Source: Chitinophagaceae bacterium (GTDB lineage: Bacteria; Bacteroidota; Bacteroidia; Chitinophagales; Chitinophagaceae). From it: a stretch of DNA of 64,000 bases. This document shows, in pieces, positions 1-7,675 of this stretch (position 1 is the stretch's first letter; each line of letters begins with the position of its first letter). The notes beneath the pieces were generated by a model. The model was not told the DNA's origin. It worked only from the letters and a program-made list of their open reading frames with translations, and did not search any database. Where the stretch lies: positions 1 to 64,000 of the forward strand of contig JANYCA010000043.1 in assembly GCA_025360525.1 (NCBI GenBank), written 5' to 3'. The position numbers and the translations under genes are program-made.

Positions 1-525
1 CAACATCAAAGCCAAACTTAAAGAAACCAGCGAATCGTGGATTGCCTCAATAGCTTTAGTGCTAAACCTCGTCGCAATGACGAGGCAGGCACTTGCGTCC
101 CTAATAATGGATAAATATTCTGTGCTTATTGGATGGATAAAGTTTATCCTCTATAAAAAAGAAACAAGCGTTTTAAAAATATTGGCCTGGCCGAGTTGTT
201 GAGCAAGCCCTAATTACCTAATTGCCCCCGTGAGCCGCCGTTGTGTCTTTTCTACCAACCGACGGAGCGTTGTAATCCAATACTGTAAATAGTTTCTTAA
301 AAATTATTGTGTGCTGCTTTTTCTAGACTTGTTTACCAATGTTGTGGATGATTTCAATATCCATACGCATTGCTAAAACCGTTTGGCTGCGTTCCTTTAC
401 ATGTTGCTTAAAAGACCAACATTGGCCTTTGCTGAGTAGGTTGCTTATTTTAAACGCCTACTAACATGGGCGAAAAGCGTATGGTTTTTAGAAATCACCT
501 TTTCCACCTCGCTGAATTATACCAT
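1..525. other. gene-free stretch with decayed sequence
   Basis: No intact gene is visible. Around 67-85 a short inverted repeat (CCTCGTC, 5-base loop, GACGAGG) sits in sequence resembling dispersed intergenic repeats of Bacteroidota. On the minus strand, 323-457 is an open stretch of 44 codons ending in TAG. It has protein-like composition (a segment reading KERSQTVLAMRMDIEI) but no start codon, and a stop lies just upstream. It may be the tail of a decayed gene. I cannot name a family, and chance is not excluded. Confidence 0.3.
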
Positions 526-554
526 CAGGCGCAGGGCTCCAGCCCTGTGTCTCC
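526..554 (+). repeat. left 29-bp terminal inverted repeat, REP-like
   Basis: This 29-bp sequence is the exact reverse complement of 914-942. Its core folds on itself (CAGGGCT, CC, AGCCCTG), giving a REP-type hairpin. The two copies enclose 417 bp containing remains of a RAYT transposase. RAYT proteins are known to associate with REP palindromes, so the pair is probably the boundary of a non-autonomous element. Similarity continues a few bases further inward (TTGTTACT against CCGTTACT). Confidence 0.75.
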
Positions 555-574
555 TTGTTACTGATTATTGTAAA

Positions 575-812
575 TCAGAAACCTTCCAATATTACAAGAT
601 CAAGCAGCCCTTTTTTATTGGTGTGGTAATCAACAGCACTGCTGTAAAGCCAGCGCCAGCTTTGACTTACAAACCCTGCCGTTACTGGGTGGTGTGATGC
701 CCGCCTGCCCGCCCCTGCCCGTTCCGTTCAGGCGGGCATCACACCACCCAACAACTGTTGAGGTTGTAAAATATAAAGCCTCCTTATCTACAAATTTATA
801 TCGTGTACTCAT
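575..812 (-). pseudogene. gutted RAYT (REP-associated tyrosine) transposase
   Basis: Two recognisable ends of a Bacteroidota IS200-like/RAYT transposase remain. The N-terminus (812 down to about 744) reads MSTRYKFVDKEALYFTTSTV followed by VGW. The C-terminus (about 676 to 575) reads SQSWRWLYSSAVDY, then HTNKKGLLDLVILEGF and a stop. The two pieces are in different frames. The central catalytic part, including the HUH and Tyr motifs of a roughly 180-residue protein, is gone and replaced by a perfect 21-bp stem hairpin. The element therefore cannot make a transposase and could only be mobilised in trans. Family assignment rests on recognising the two end motifs. Confidence 0.7.
687..749. repeat. 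perfect 21-bp stem hairpin inside the RAYT relic
   Basis: Positions 687-707 (GGGTGGTGTGATGCCCGCCT plus G) are the exact reverse complement of 729-749, with a C-rich 21-base loop. It occupies the place where the transposase core should be. The stem is longer and more GC-rich than its surroundings, so it may be an inserted repeat unit rather than a scar. Confidence 0.8.
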
Positions 813-913
813 TGTATTTTTTATACATAAAATACCGTATCGTTTTGGTAAATAAAAAAGATGAAAGTTTGCTCAATGGTGGAGACATTAAGAAATACTA
901 AAACTAGTAACGG

Positions 914-942
914 GGAGACACAGGGCTGGAGCCCTGCGCCTG
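914..942 (-). repeat. right 29-bp terminal inverted repeat, REP-like
   Basis: This is the perfect partner of 526-554 in inverted orientation, with the same internal CAGGGCT/AGCCCTG palindrome. It marks the right edge of the 417-bp element. From here to 1060 nothing further is recognised. Confidence 0.75.
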
Positions 943-1060
943 TGGGATTTTTAGCTGGTTGCTATGTGCTTTTGAATGGCTTTTAAGGATCAGAAAGCTT
1001 TTAGCTAACCATTGTTGGTAAAGCACCAATTTTGCTAAACAGTTCGTGTTATGGGCGGAT

Positions 1061-1522
1061 TTATTTTTCTAAGTTGCTTTTAAGATGCTCTAAACTTTGT
1101 GCAATGTCTTTCCCCAGCATTTTTTTTATCAGGCCAATAAACAAACTCATAGGAAATTTGGTTGGGCCACGGAAATTCCAGGTTACTTTAGTTTGATCAG
1201 CAGCAATAGATTCTATAATAAATTTGGAAGTACCTATATTTTTCATCGGTCTTTCAAAATTCAGGTCATACTCAATACTGTGCCCATCTACCAGTTTTTT
1301 AATTTTCTGACTACCAGCCCCAACACTTTTATTCTTACTATTCCATGAGTAAGTAAACCCTTCTGTTCCATCAATGCCGGATGATGCCGTTTCTTTTCCC
1401 GAATCTTTCATATTCCATACACTAAAGGTTTCCTGGTTTTTGGTAATTTTTAAAAAATCAAATACTACCCGACTGGGTTTATCTATTGTTATAGACTTTT
1501 CAATAATCATTTCTTTTGCCAT
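1061..1522 (-). CDS. SRPBCC (START/polyketide cyclase-like) family protein
   Basis: A 153-residue soluble protein of the helix-grip SRPBCC type. It opens with a beta strand (IIEKSITIDKPSRVVFDFL), the usual 'vvidapa..VwdfL' start of the family. It continues with a WxMKDSGKE segment and ends in an amphipathic helix (IAQSLEHLKSNLEK). These proteins bind hydrophobic ligands in a deep cavity, and the ligand cannot be told from sequence. It stands alone on the minus strand, with more than 250 bp of non-coding DNA upstream. Start ATG 1522 is the only reasonable choice and fits the family length of 140-160 residues. The specific role is unknown. Confidence 0.8.
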   Translation of the reverse strand: MAKEMIIEKSITIDKPSRVVFDFLKITKNQETFSVWNMKDSGKETASSGIDGTEGFTYSWNSKNKSVGAGSQKIKKLVDGHSIEYDLNFERPMKNIGTSKFIIESIAADQTKVTWNFRGPTKFPMSLFIGLIKKMLGKDIAQSLEHLKSNLEK

Positions 1523-1702
1523 AAGTTATCAATTTTAATGGTGTTTGGTAAAACTTGCCCGTAACTCAAATATATGGGAATGTACCCAAGTCTCATAGCT
1601 ACATAATAATTTTATATTTACTGCTAATCAATACATTTTATATAATATGTGCTAACATTTTTACTATTTAAAATCTGCGCCAATACAGATAGCTTGCGAT
1701 GC

Positions 1703-1743
1703 TGCCCTACACTATGGATACTGTTGCCCTATACTATGGATAG
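1703..1743. repeat. two-copy 22-bp direct repeat
   Basis: TGCCCTACACTATGGATAC (1703-1721) is repeated at 1725-1743 as TGCCCTATACTATGGATAG, with period 22 and two differences. It lies in the gap between two minus-strand genes, just past the stop at 1781. No function is assigned. Confidence 0.6.
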
Positions 1744-1780
1744 AAAAGCCCTTAAACAGGTACAACCGCAAGCGATTATA

Positions 1781-2350
1781 TCAATGATTCTTTTTTGAAA
1801 TATGCAAGCCTACATCAGTGGGCAGTCCATCTAAACTGGTCAGGTTGTTGACGTTTACATATTCCTGCAGTCCGTCGGGGCCTTTAGTTTGGGCCCAATC
1901 AAAATGGATATTTCTTTCGCCGGTGTAGTTGTACATCGGCACGCCAAAACCACAGGAGGTTTGTACCAAATTGATATCGGCAACAATAATTTGCCTTGTG
2001 CTTGGATAGATGGTAAAGGAGGGCGCAAGCTTTTCCCATGCGGCTGTGCCGGGCAACACCGCATGGCCTTTGCCATACAAACGCAGGATGTTGGGTGTGG
2101 CATCAAAAGAACAGAACATAAAAGTAATGCGGCCGTTCTCGAGCGTATGTGCAGATGTTTCGTTACCGCTGCTGATGAGGTCCATATATGCCACCTGCGT
2201 TGCTGATAAAACCCTAAAGCAGTCCATGCCTTTCGGTGAAAGATTTACCCGGCCATTTTCACTTCGCGGCGCTGTGGCTACAAAAAAAATATGCTGTACG
2301 GCAATGAATTCGGCATGTGCAGGTTTGATAGCTTCGTGGAATTTACCCAT
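1781..2350 (-). CDS. pyridoxamine 5'-phosphate oxidase-like (flavin split-barrel) protein
   Basis: A PNPOx-like FMN-binding split-barrel protein. The segments FFVATAPRSENGRVNLSPKG and MDLISSGNETSAHTLENGRI match the general-stress/PNPOx-like group that covers residues 20-120. The reading frame extends upstream to 2401, but I place the start at the ATG at 2350 (MGKFHEAIKPAH), because family members begin right before this helix and the extra 17 residues are hydrophobic and poorly family-like. That gives 189 residues. Members reduce flavins, heme products or F420-type substrates; the substrate here is unknown. It is probably monocistronic. Confidence 0.8.
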   Translation of the reverse strand: MGKFHEAIKPAHAEFIAVQHIFFVATAPRSENGRVNLSPKGMDCFRVLSATQVAYMDLISSGNETSAHTLENGRITFMFCSFDATPNILRLYGKGHAVLPGTAAWEKLAPSFTIYPSTRQIIVADINLVQTSCGFGVPMYNYTGERNIHFDWAQTKGPDGLQEYVNVNNLTSLDGLPTDVGLHISKKNH

Positions 2351-2458
2351 GGTAATTGTTTTAAAGCTTAAAGATAAGCAGTTAAAAAAATAAGAATACA
2401 TGCTGGCAGGATGAACAAATACAGCTTGAAATAATTATACTTTATACAATCTATAAAA

Positions 2459-3202
2459 ATGAAATATAAATTAGCAGTTATTGCAGTATTGGGTGGGCTT
2501 ACCATTAATTGTAATTCGCAGCAAAAGGCACCGGCAACAGCTGCTTCAATGGATTCGGTCTATCGCTTTGGTAAAGCATCCGTGGATGGTATTGGTAAAT
2601 TTTATTGGGGCAGAGAAATCTCTCACGTAATGGGCGCAGGCGGTACAGACTGGCTTGAAAGAGATGAACGAAATGAGGAAGAAAATACCAGTCTTGCAAT
2701 CAGCAATATTCAATTAACACCCAATGCTGTGGTGGCTGATATTGGCGCTGGCACCGGTTATTATAGTTTTAAATTAGCTGCTAATGTACCCAAGGGAAAA
2801 GTGTATGCGGTGGAGATACAGGATGAAATGATCAGCTACCTGGCTAATAAAAAAGCAGCGCTTAAAGATAGTGTGGTAGATATAATAAAAAGCAACCTTG
2901 CTTCTCCCAACCTACCCGATAACAGTGTTGATCTTGCCATAATGGTAGATGTATATCATGAACTTGAATTTCCGCAGGAAATGTTGCTGGCCATCCGTAA
3001 ATCATTAAAACCCACCGGGAAAATATTACTGATTGAATACCGGGGAGAAGACCCGAATGTACCCATCAAGGCACTTCATAAAACAACCGTTGCGCAACTC
3101 AACAGGGAGTTAGCTGCTAATGGATTTGAATTAAGTTACAAGGGTAATTTTTTACCCATTCAACATTTTTTATTGTACCAAAAGAAAGGAGCAGGAAAGT
3201 AA
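2459..3202 (+). CDS. predicted lipoprotein class I SAM methyltransferase
   Basis: The N-terminus (MKYKLAVIAVLGGLTINC) is a lipoprotein signal peptide with Cys18 in a plausible lipobox (LTINC), followed by a low-complexity linker. The body is a class I methyltransferase. A conserved pre-motif (HVMGAGGTDWLERDERNEEE) precedes SAM motif I VVADIGAGTGYYSFKL (about residues 90-105), then VYAVEIQDEM (motif II), and LAIMVDVYHEL with a GKILLIEYRGEDP strand. Exported SAM methyltransferases of this kind are known in Bacteroidota, but their substrate and SAM source outside the cytoplasm are unclear. Length is 247 residues. ATG 2459 is fixed by the signal peptide. It stands alone on the plus strand. Confidence 0.8.
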   Translation: MKYKLAVIAVLGGLTINCNSQQKAPATAASMDSVYRFGKASVDGIGKFYWGREISHVMGAGGTDWLERDERNEEENTSLAISNIQLTPNAVVADIGAGTGYYSFKLAANVPKGKVYAVEIQDEMISYLANKKAALKDSVVDIIKSNLASPNLPDNSVDLAIMVDVYHELEFPQEMLLAIRKSLKPTGKILLIEYRGEDPNVPIKALHKTTVAQLNRELAANGFELSYKGNFLPIQHFLLYQKKGAGK

Positions 3203-3245
3203 ATGCTGACACATACAACCCGGCAGCTATGCTTATTGCAGCCAT

Positions 3246-3446
3246 CTAGCTGTGATGCACTTCGGTTTTAACGGGGGTTGTATGCATACCGGTTCCCGTT
3301 CTGTATCCCCGATCTTGTTGTGCAGGCCTGTTGCAGGTGCCCAACGCCCAATAAATTACAATGAAGATTAAGATCGTACTGAAACAGCCGCCACCTAATT
3401 TTTTTGCGCCGTAACCGGCAATGATGGTCTTAAAAAAATTGTTCAT
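3246..3446 (-). CDS. small single-span membrane protein
   Basis: A 66-residue protein with one clear transmembrane segment (about residues 22-36, FSTILIFIVIYWALG), a basic/glycine-rich N-terminal stretch (GYGAKKLGGG) and a hydrophilic tail rich in Thr and His. The pattern of a single TM directly after a Gly-rich loop is seen in short Bacteroidota membrane proteins of unknown role. Codon use looks normal and it is convergent with the methyltransferase. I do not recognise a family. Confidence 0.5.
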   Translation of the reverse strand: MNNFFKTIIAGYGAKKLGGGCFSTILIFIVIYWALGTCNRPAQQDRGYRTGTGMHTTPVKTEVHHS

Positions 3447-3547
3447 GGAAATTATTTTGAAAAAAACATTTCGATAATCGTGCCAGTTTTAATGAACTGT
3501 GATAAGCAGATTTACGCCTGCGTAAAACAATATACAGCTAAGTAAAA

Positions 3548-3568
3548 GGCCGGCAATTAATGCCGGCC
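3548..3568 (-). terminator. rho-independent terminator of the CotH-like gene
   Basis: GGCCGGCA, loop ATTAA, TGCCGGCC forms a perfect 8-bp GC-rich stem 30 bp past the stop at 3598. On the minus strand it is followed by TTTTACTT. Confidence 0.7.
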
Positions 3569-3597
3569 CTTATTAAACGATTTAATTAATTGCTACC

Positions 3598-4632
3598 CTA
3601 GGATCTTGCACCCTGGATAAAAACTCTTTTTACCTCGCTAGGCTTTTCCAGTATCTCGTAAAATTCTGCCAGGAATGCGATCATTTCTTTTTTAACCCTT
3701 GGTTCCAGCAAAGCAAAATTATTGATGAGGTCATAAATTGCAACTTTCTTTGAATTAAAAAGTTCAATCGCTTCATTCAATTCTTCCATTGTTCTTGGAT
3801 ATCCACGGTACACCCTTTGTAAAACGGATTCAATATTTAACATTGGGTCGGGCACTGCGTAATCGGTGTTTACAAGGCCTGAATAATCGAAGTCGTATGG
3901 AACTGAGAACGGACTGGCCAATGAGTCATTTTTTAACCGGATGGTTCTTATATTATGCCTTACCGGAACCGACCAGTCGGTATTACCTATCATATATTCA
4001 AACATAGCAACCAGTAGCATTTGCTTCCTGTCGGTATATTCCGTATTGGGCCTTCCCTCTGTCCAGTCTCTGCAATCATTTCTCTTGGCCATTTCTTTAA
4101 CGTCTTCCAATAAAAAAGCATAGTTTTTAAATGCCTTTTTATTGGTGGTATCTACATAATTTAAATCCAGCAACCGTACCCTAAAGCTTTTGTCAGTTAA
4201 CTGATTGTATATTTTGTAAGCCAGAAATTCTTTTAAAACATATTGGCTATACACACTATTGTTTCTGCAACCACTCACGAGTTTGAGCGACTTTAATGGC
4301 GACAAAACAGATTTGGAAGAATCCTTCTTTTTAAAAATAAGTTTTAGTGGTGGAAAATAACAATTCTCTCTTCTGTTATGCCCCCTTAGCTCAAGTAATA
4401 TTTGCTCACTAACTTCTTCGCCGTTAGGAAACTTGATGGCAAAACGTGCCGGGAAATTCTCCACGCCTTTAGTGCTTTTATTACTCAGGAATTTATTCAT
4501 TGGTGAAACCAATGTTGCACTTAACATGGACTCTTGAGCGAAAAACTCTTCACTCTTAATTGCCTTTGGCTGAGCAAAAGCTAACTGGCAGCAAACCAGC
4601 GAAACGAATAAGGTTGAAAATAATACTTTCAT
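3598..4632 (-). CDS. secreted CotH-like protein (tentative)
   Basis: A 344-residue exported protein with a Sec signal peptide (cleavage after CCQLAFA, about residue 20). A basic RGHNRRENCYFPPLKLIFKK block (about 83-102) and a later VAMFEYMIGNTDWSV...HNIRTIR segment with VPYDFDYSGLVN resemble the 'N-x-D ... YDFDYA' region of CotH-type atypical kinase folds. In those proteins the Asp of the second motif binds metal. No glycine-rich loop is obvious, so activity is uncertain. No adjacent gene suggests a substrate. The assignment is by motif resemblance only; it could equally be an uncharacterised Bacteroidota periplasmic family. Confidence 0.6.
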   Translation of the reverse strand: MKVLFSTLFVSLVCCQLAFAQPKAIKSEEFFAQESMLSATLVSPMNKFLSNKSTKGVENFPARFAIKFPNGEEVSEQILLELRGHNRRENCYFPPLKLIFKKKDSSKSVLSPLKSLKLVSGCRNNSVYSQYVLKEFLAYKIYNQLTDKSFRVRLLDLNYVDTTNKKAFKNYAFLLEDVKEMAKRNDCRDWTEGRPNTEYTDRKQMLLVAMFEYMIGNTDWSVPVRHNIRTIRLKNDSLASPFSVPYDFDYSGLVNTDYAVPDPMLNIESVLQRVYRGYPRTMEELNEAIELFNSKKVAIYDLINNFALLEPRVKKEMIAFLAEFYEILEKPSEVKRVFIQGARS

Positions 4633-4705
4633 ACATTTAAATTTTAATAGCTAAAAAAACAGGCGTTTTAAAAAGTTTGTTTTAATCATCCATTGCGTTT
4701 AAAAA

Positions 4706-6331
4706 CTATCTGCTTATTGTCTCTTCAATAACATGGCCAACACATCCGCTGGGCATTTGTATGCTGAGCATGGCAGCAATGGTAGCAGCGATATCCGTCA
4801 TGTATGTTTCCCTGTGCGTTTTGCCCTGCTTTATATTCCAACCATACCATACTAATGGAATGTGAGCGTCGTAAGGGTTCCACACACCATGAGTGGAGCC
4901 GCCTTTTAAAAACCCATCAATAAACTGCGGTCGCAATACTATTTGTATATCTCCACTGCGGCTGGGATAATAGCCATTAATAAGCACCTCTTTTATCTTG
5001 GGTTGTAAAGTAGTCTGGTTTACTGCATCCAATGCAAATGCCCTGTCGATAGACGAATTTTTCGTAAGGAAGTCAATCACATCGTCATATACAGCATCCT
5101 TATTTATTTTGCTTTCGGCCATCACATTTCTGTCAAGGTACACCTGGTAATTTAAAATGCCTGTAACAAGGTTACTACCGTCGTACTTTTTTTTGAGGTA
5201 GGAACTTAATTGCTCTTCCACTTTTTGACTATCGAAATTTCCTGCAGGTATTTTATGTTCATTTAAAAACGACGGCATATTGGCAACACCGTGATCTGCC
5301 GTTAAAAAAACAAGGGCGTTTCCTTTACCCAGTTTCTCATCCAGAAAGTCTAGAAATTCGCCTAAATCTTTATCGAGCCGCAAAAAACAATCTTCCTGTT
5401 CTACAGAATTAGGTCCGTAGGCATGCCCGATATAATCAGGTGTAGACAGGCTAATCGCAATCATATCCGTGTTGGCAGTAGCACCCATCTTCTCGCCGGT
5501 AATGGCAGCTTTTGCCATATCAAAAGTAAACGTATTTCCATAAGGAATGGCGGCAATTACACTGTAGTTTTTTCCTACATATTGTTTTGTATCACGAGGA
5601 AAACCTTTTCTGCCAAAAGCACTTTGTTCATAAGTATCGGCTGCATAAAGCAGTGGCCAATCCTGTGCATAATATTTATCAACCAGCTTTTTAGCATTTA
5701 CATCTTTTACCCATGCAGGAAGACTATTTTCGTAGTAAGATGAGGTGATCCAGTCGCCGGTTTTATTATCATACCAATAGGCTGCGTCGGCGCTGTGCCC
5801 TGCCGGCAAAATAGCTCCCCTGTCTTTAATGGCAATACCTATCACTTTGCTGCGAAAGTTGGTAGCAAGCTTTAATTCATCGCCAATGGTTGTAGAAAGT
5901 AAATTTTTGGGACTCATTTGTCCTAATGCTGTGCTACTGCCCACAGTCGCTACAACGGTATCTTCGGTGCAATAAACAAATTTGTTCTGGTTGTAATCCC
6001 ACCAGTCGTTGCCAGATATTCCATTAATAGCAGGAACAGAGCCCGTATAAATACTGGCATGCCCACAAGCCGTAACGGTTGGTGTGTAGGGAATCATTGT
6101 GTTTTCGCAAGAGAAGCCCTGGTTAAGGAGCCGCTTGAAGCCGCCATTTTCTGCATAACGGTTGCTGTAGCGATAGAGATAATCCCATCTCATTTGATCC
6201 ACCACAATGCCCACTACTAATTTTGGGCGCTTTACTGTTGATATTTGCGAGGCTGCACTGACTGCTGTATTTTGTGCAAGGACAGTAATAGAAAAAACCA
6301 ATGATAAGGTTACCAATAAAAATCTGGCCAT
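4706..6331 (-). CDS. pafA: PafA-type alkaline phosphatase
   Basis: A 541-residue periplasmic phosphatase of the alkaline phosphatase superfamily. It has a signal peptide (cleavage near AQ-NTA, residue 20), a metal-binding Asp45 in VVGIVVDQMRWDY, and the nucleophile Thr87 in PTVTACGHASIYTG. IKDRGAILPAGH carries the Lys and Arg that position phosphate in PafA. Further metal ligands lie in STPDYIGHAYGP, LTADHGVANMP and STHGVWNPYDAHIP. This pattern indicates a calcium/zinc-dependent phosphate monoesterase rather than a diesterase. PafA enzymes in Bacteroidota release phosphate from organic esters outside the cytoplasm, independently of phosphate status. It appears monocistronic, with a 250-bp gap to leuB. 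Confidence 0.93.
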   Translation of the reverse strand: MARFLLVTLSLVFSITVLAQNTAVSAASQISTVKRPKLVVGIVVDQMRWDYLYRYSNRYAENGGFKRLLNQGFSCENTMIPYTPTVTACGHASIYTGSVPAINGISGNDWWDYNQNKFVYCTEDTVVATVGSSTALGQMSPKNLLSTTIGDELKLATNFRSKVIGIAIKDRGAILPAGHSADAAYWYDNKTGDWITSSYYENSLPAWVKDVNAKKLVDKYYAQDWPLLYAADTYEQSAFGRKGFPRDTKQYVGKNYSVIAAIPYGNTFTFDMAKAAITGEKMGATANTDMIAISLSTPDYIGHAYGPNSVEQEDCFLRLDKDLGEFLDFLDEKLGKGNALVFLTADHGVANMPSFLNEHKIPAGNFDSQKVEEQLSSYLKKKYDGSNLVTGILNYQVYLDRNVMAESKINKDAVYDDVIDFLTKNSSIDRAFALDAVNQTTLQPKIKEVLINGYYPSRSGDIQIVLRPQFIDGFLKGGSTHGVWNPYDAHIPLVWYGWNIKQGKTHRETYMTDIAATIAAMLSIQMPSGCVGHVIEETISR

Positions 6332-6540
6332 AAAAAACTTTTCTGTGTGATTTAATAGAATAAGCGAAGTATTTATTAACTGGCCTTCAACTTACATAAA
6401 AAATTGGATATTCCATTTTAAAAAAATAAAATATCTACATGCGAAGTTTACTTAGGATAGATTTTGGCCGGTTTTAGAAAGACAATTTGAAAATGTTAGG
6501 ATAGTAATTGAATTGGTATTCTTTTAAAATGAGAAACAAA

Positions 6541-6571
6541 AAAGACACCCGAATGAGTGCCTTTTTTTATA
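6541..6571 (-). terminator. probable terminator of the leu operon
   Basis: Read on the minus strand, an imperfect hairpin (GGCACTC, loop ATTC, GGGTGTC) flanked by A-run and T-run ends in TTTTTT, 15-45 bp after the leuB stop at 6586. The stem has two mismatched positions but the U-tract is good. Confidence 0.6.
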
Positions 6572-6585
6572 ACTGTTCAGCTTCT

Positions 6586-7659
6586 TTACAAACGATTCAA
6601 CACTTCTTCGCCCATGGCGTGTGTACCTAATATTTTTTCGGGGGCAGTGTTTGCATCTGCAATATCCCTTGTTCTAAACCCTGCTTTTAATACTGCATCT
6701 ACTGCATTTACTACCGCTTCTGCTTCGGCCTTAAGGCCAAATGAAATTTCAAGCAACAAAGCAGCGGAAAGAATGGAAGCCAGCGGGTTGGCAACTCCTT
6801 TTCCGGTAATGTCGTGTGCAGAACCGTGGATGGGTTCATATACACCGGTACCATCGCCGATAGAGGCAGATGCCAGCATACCCATGGAGCCTGCAATTTG
6901 TGAGGCCTCATCCGTTAAAATATCTCCAAATAAATTAGCAGTTACCACCACATCAAAACGGCAGGGGTCTTTAATTAACAGCATTGCGGTAGAATCTACA
7001 AACTGGTGTTCTACTTCCACATCCGGGTATTCCAAGGCCAGCTTTTGAATTTCTTCTCTCCATAAACGGCTTGTCTCCAACACATTTGCTTTATCAACGG
7101 AGCATAGTTTTTTTCGCCTTGTTCTGGCTGCTTCAAAAGCACGGCGGCCAATTCTTTCCACTTCGTAACGGCTGTACTCCGCAACATCAAAAGCAGTATC
7201 ACCATTGTTTTTTCTTCCCTTTTCGCCAAAGTAAATATCGCCCGTTAACTCCCGGAAGAATAAAATATCGGCACCTTTTAATATCTCCGGCTTAATGCTG
7301 GAAGCACTTAATAATTCATCGAATAATTTTATGGGACGAAGGTTGGCATATAAACCCAACTCTTTGCGCATTTTTAGCAATCCCTGCTCCGGACGAACTT
7401 TTGCAGATGGGTCATTATCGTATTTTGGATGACCAACGGCGCCAAACAAAACTGCATCCGATTTTTTCATTTTTTCTAACGACTCGGCAGGCAACGGATC
7501 GCCGGTAGCTTCAATGGCTGCGTGGCCAATCAACGCTTCATCGTACGTAAACTCATGATTAAATTTTAAAGCAATCTTATCCAAAACTTTTTTTCCTACT
7601 TCGGTTACTTCCTGCCCGATTCCATCTCCGGGAACTATTAAAATGTGTTTTTTTGCCAT
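6586..7659 (-). CDS. leuB: 3-isopropylmalate dehydrogenase
   Basis: A 357-residue NAD-dependent beta-decarboxylating dehydrogenase. Landmarks are the N-terminal ILIVPGDGIGQEVT, the substrate-loop region LGLYANLRPIKLF, FFRELTGDIYFG, the catalytic Lys/Asp region VDSTAMLLIKDP, and FGDILTDEASQIAGSMGMLASASIGD plus EPIHGSAHDITGKG (NAD site). It oxidises 3-isopropylmalate to 2-ketoisocaproate precursor. Beside a citramalate-type synthase it probably also takes 3-methylmalate to 2-oxobutyrate (inference). It is the last gene of leuC-leuD-cimA-leuB, 16 bp after the cimA stop, and is followed by a terminator. Confidence 0.95.
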   Translation of the reverse strand: MAKKHILIVPGDGIGQEVTEVGKKVLDKIALKFNHEFTYDEALIGHAAIEATGDPLPAESLEKMKKSDAVLFGAVGHPKYDNDPSAKVRPEQGLLKMRKELGLYANLRPIKLFDELLSASSIKPEILKGADILFFRELTGDIYFGEKGRKNNGDTAFDVAEYSRYEVERIGRRAFEAARTRRKKLCSVDKANVLETSRLWREEIQKLALEYPDVEVEHQFVDSTAMLLIKDPCRFDVVVTANLFGDILTDEASQIAGSMGMLASASIGDGTGVYEPIHGSAHDITGKGVANPLASILSAALLLEISFGLKAEAEAVVNAVDAVLKAGFRTRDIADANTAPEKILGTHAMGEEVLNRL

Positions 7660-7675
7660 GTTGTTATTTTAAACT

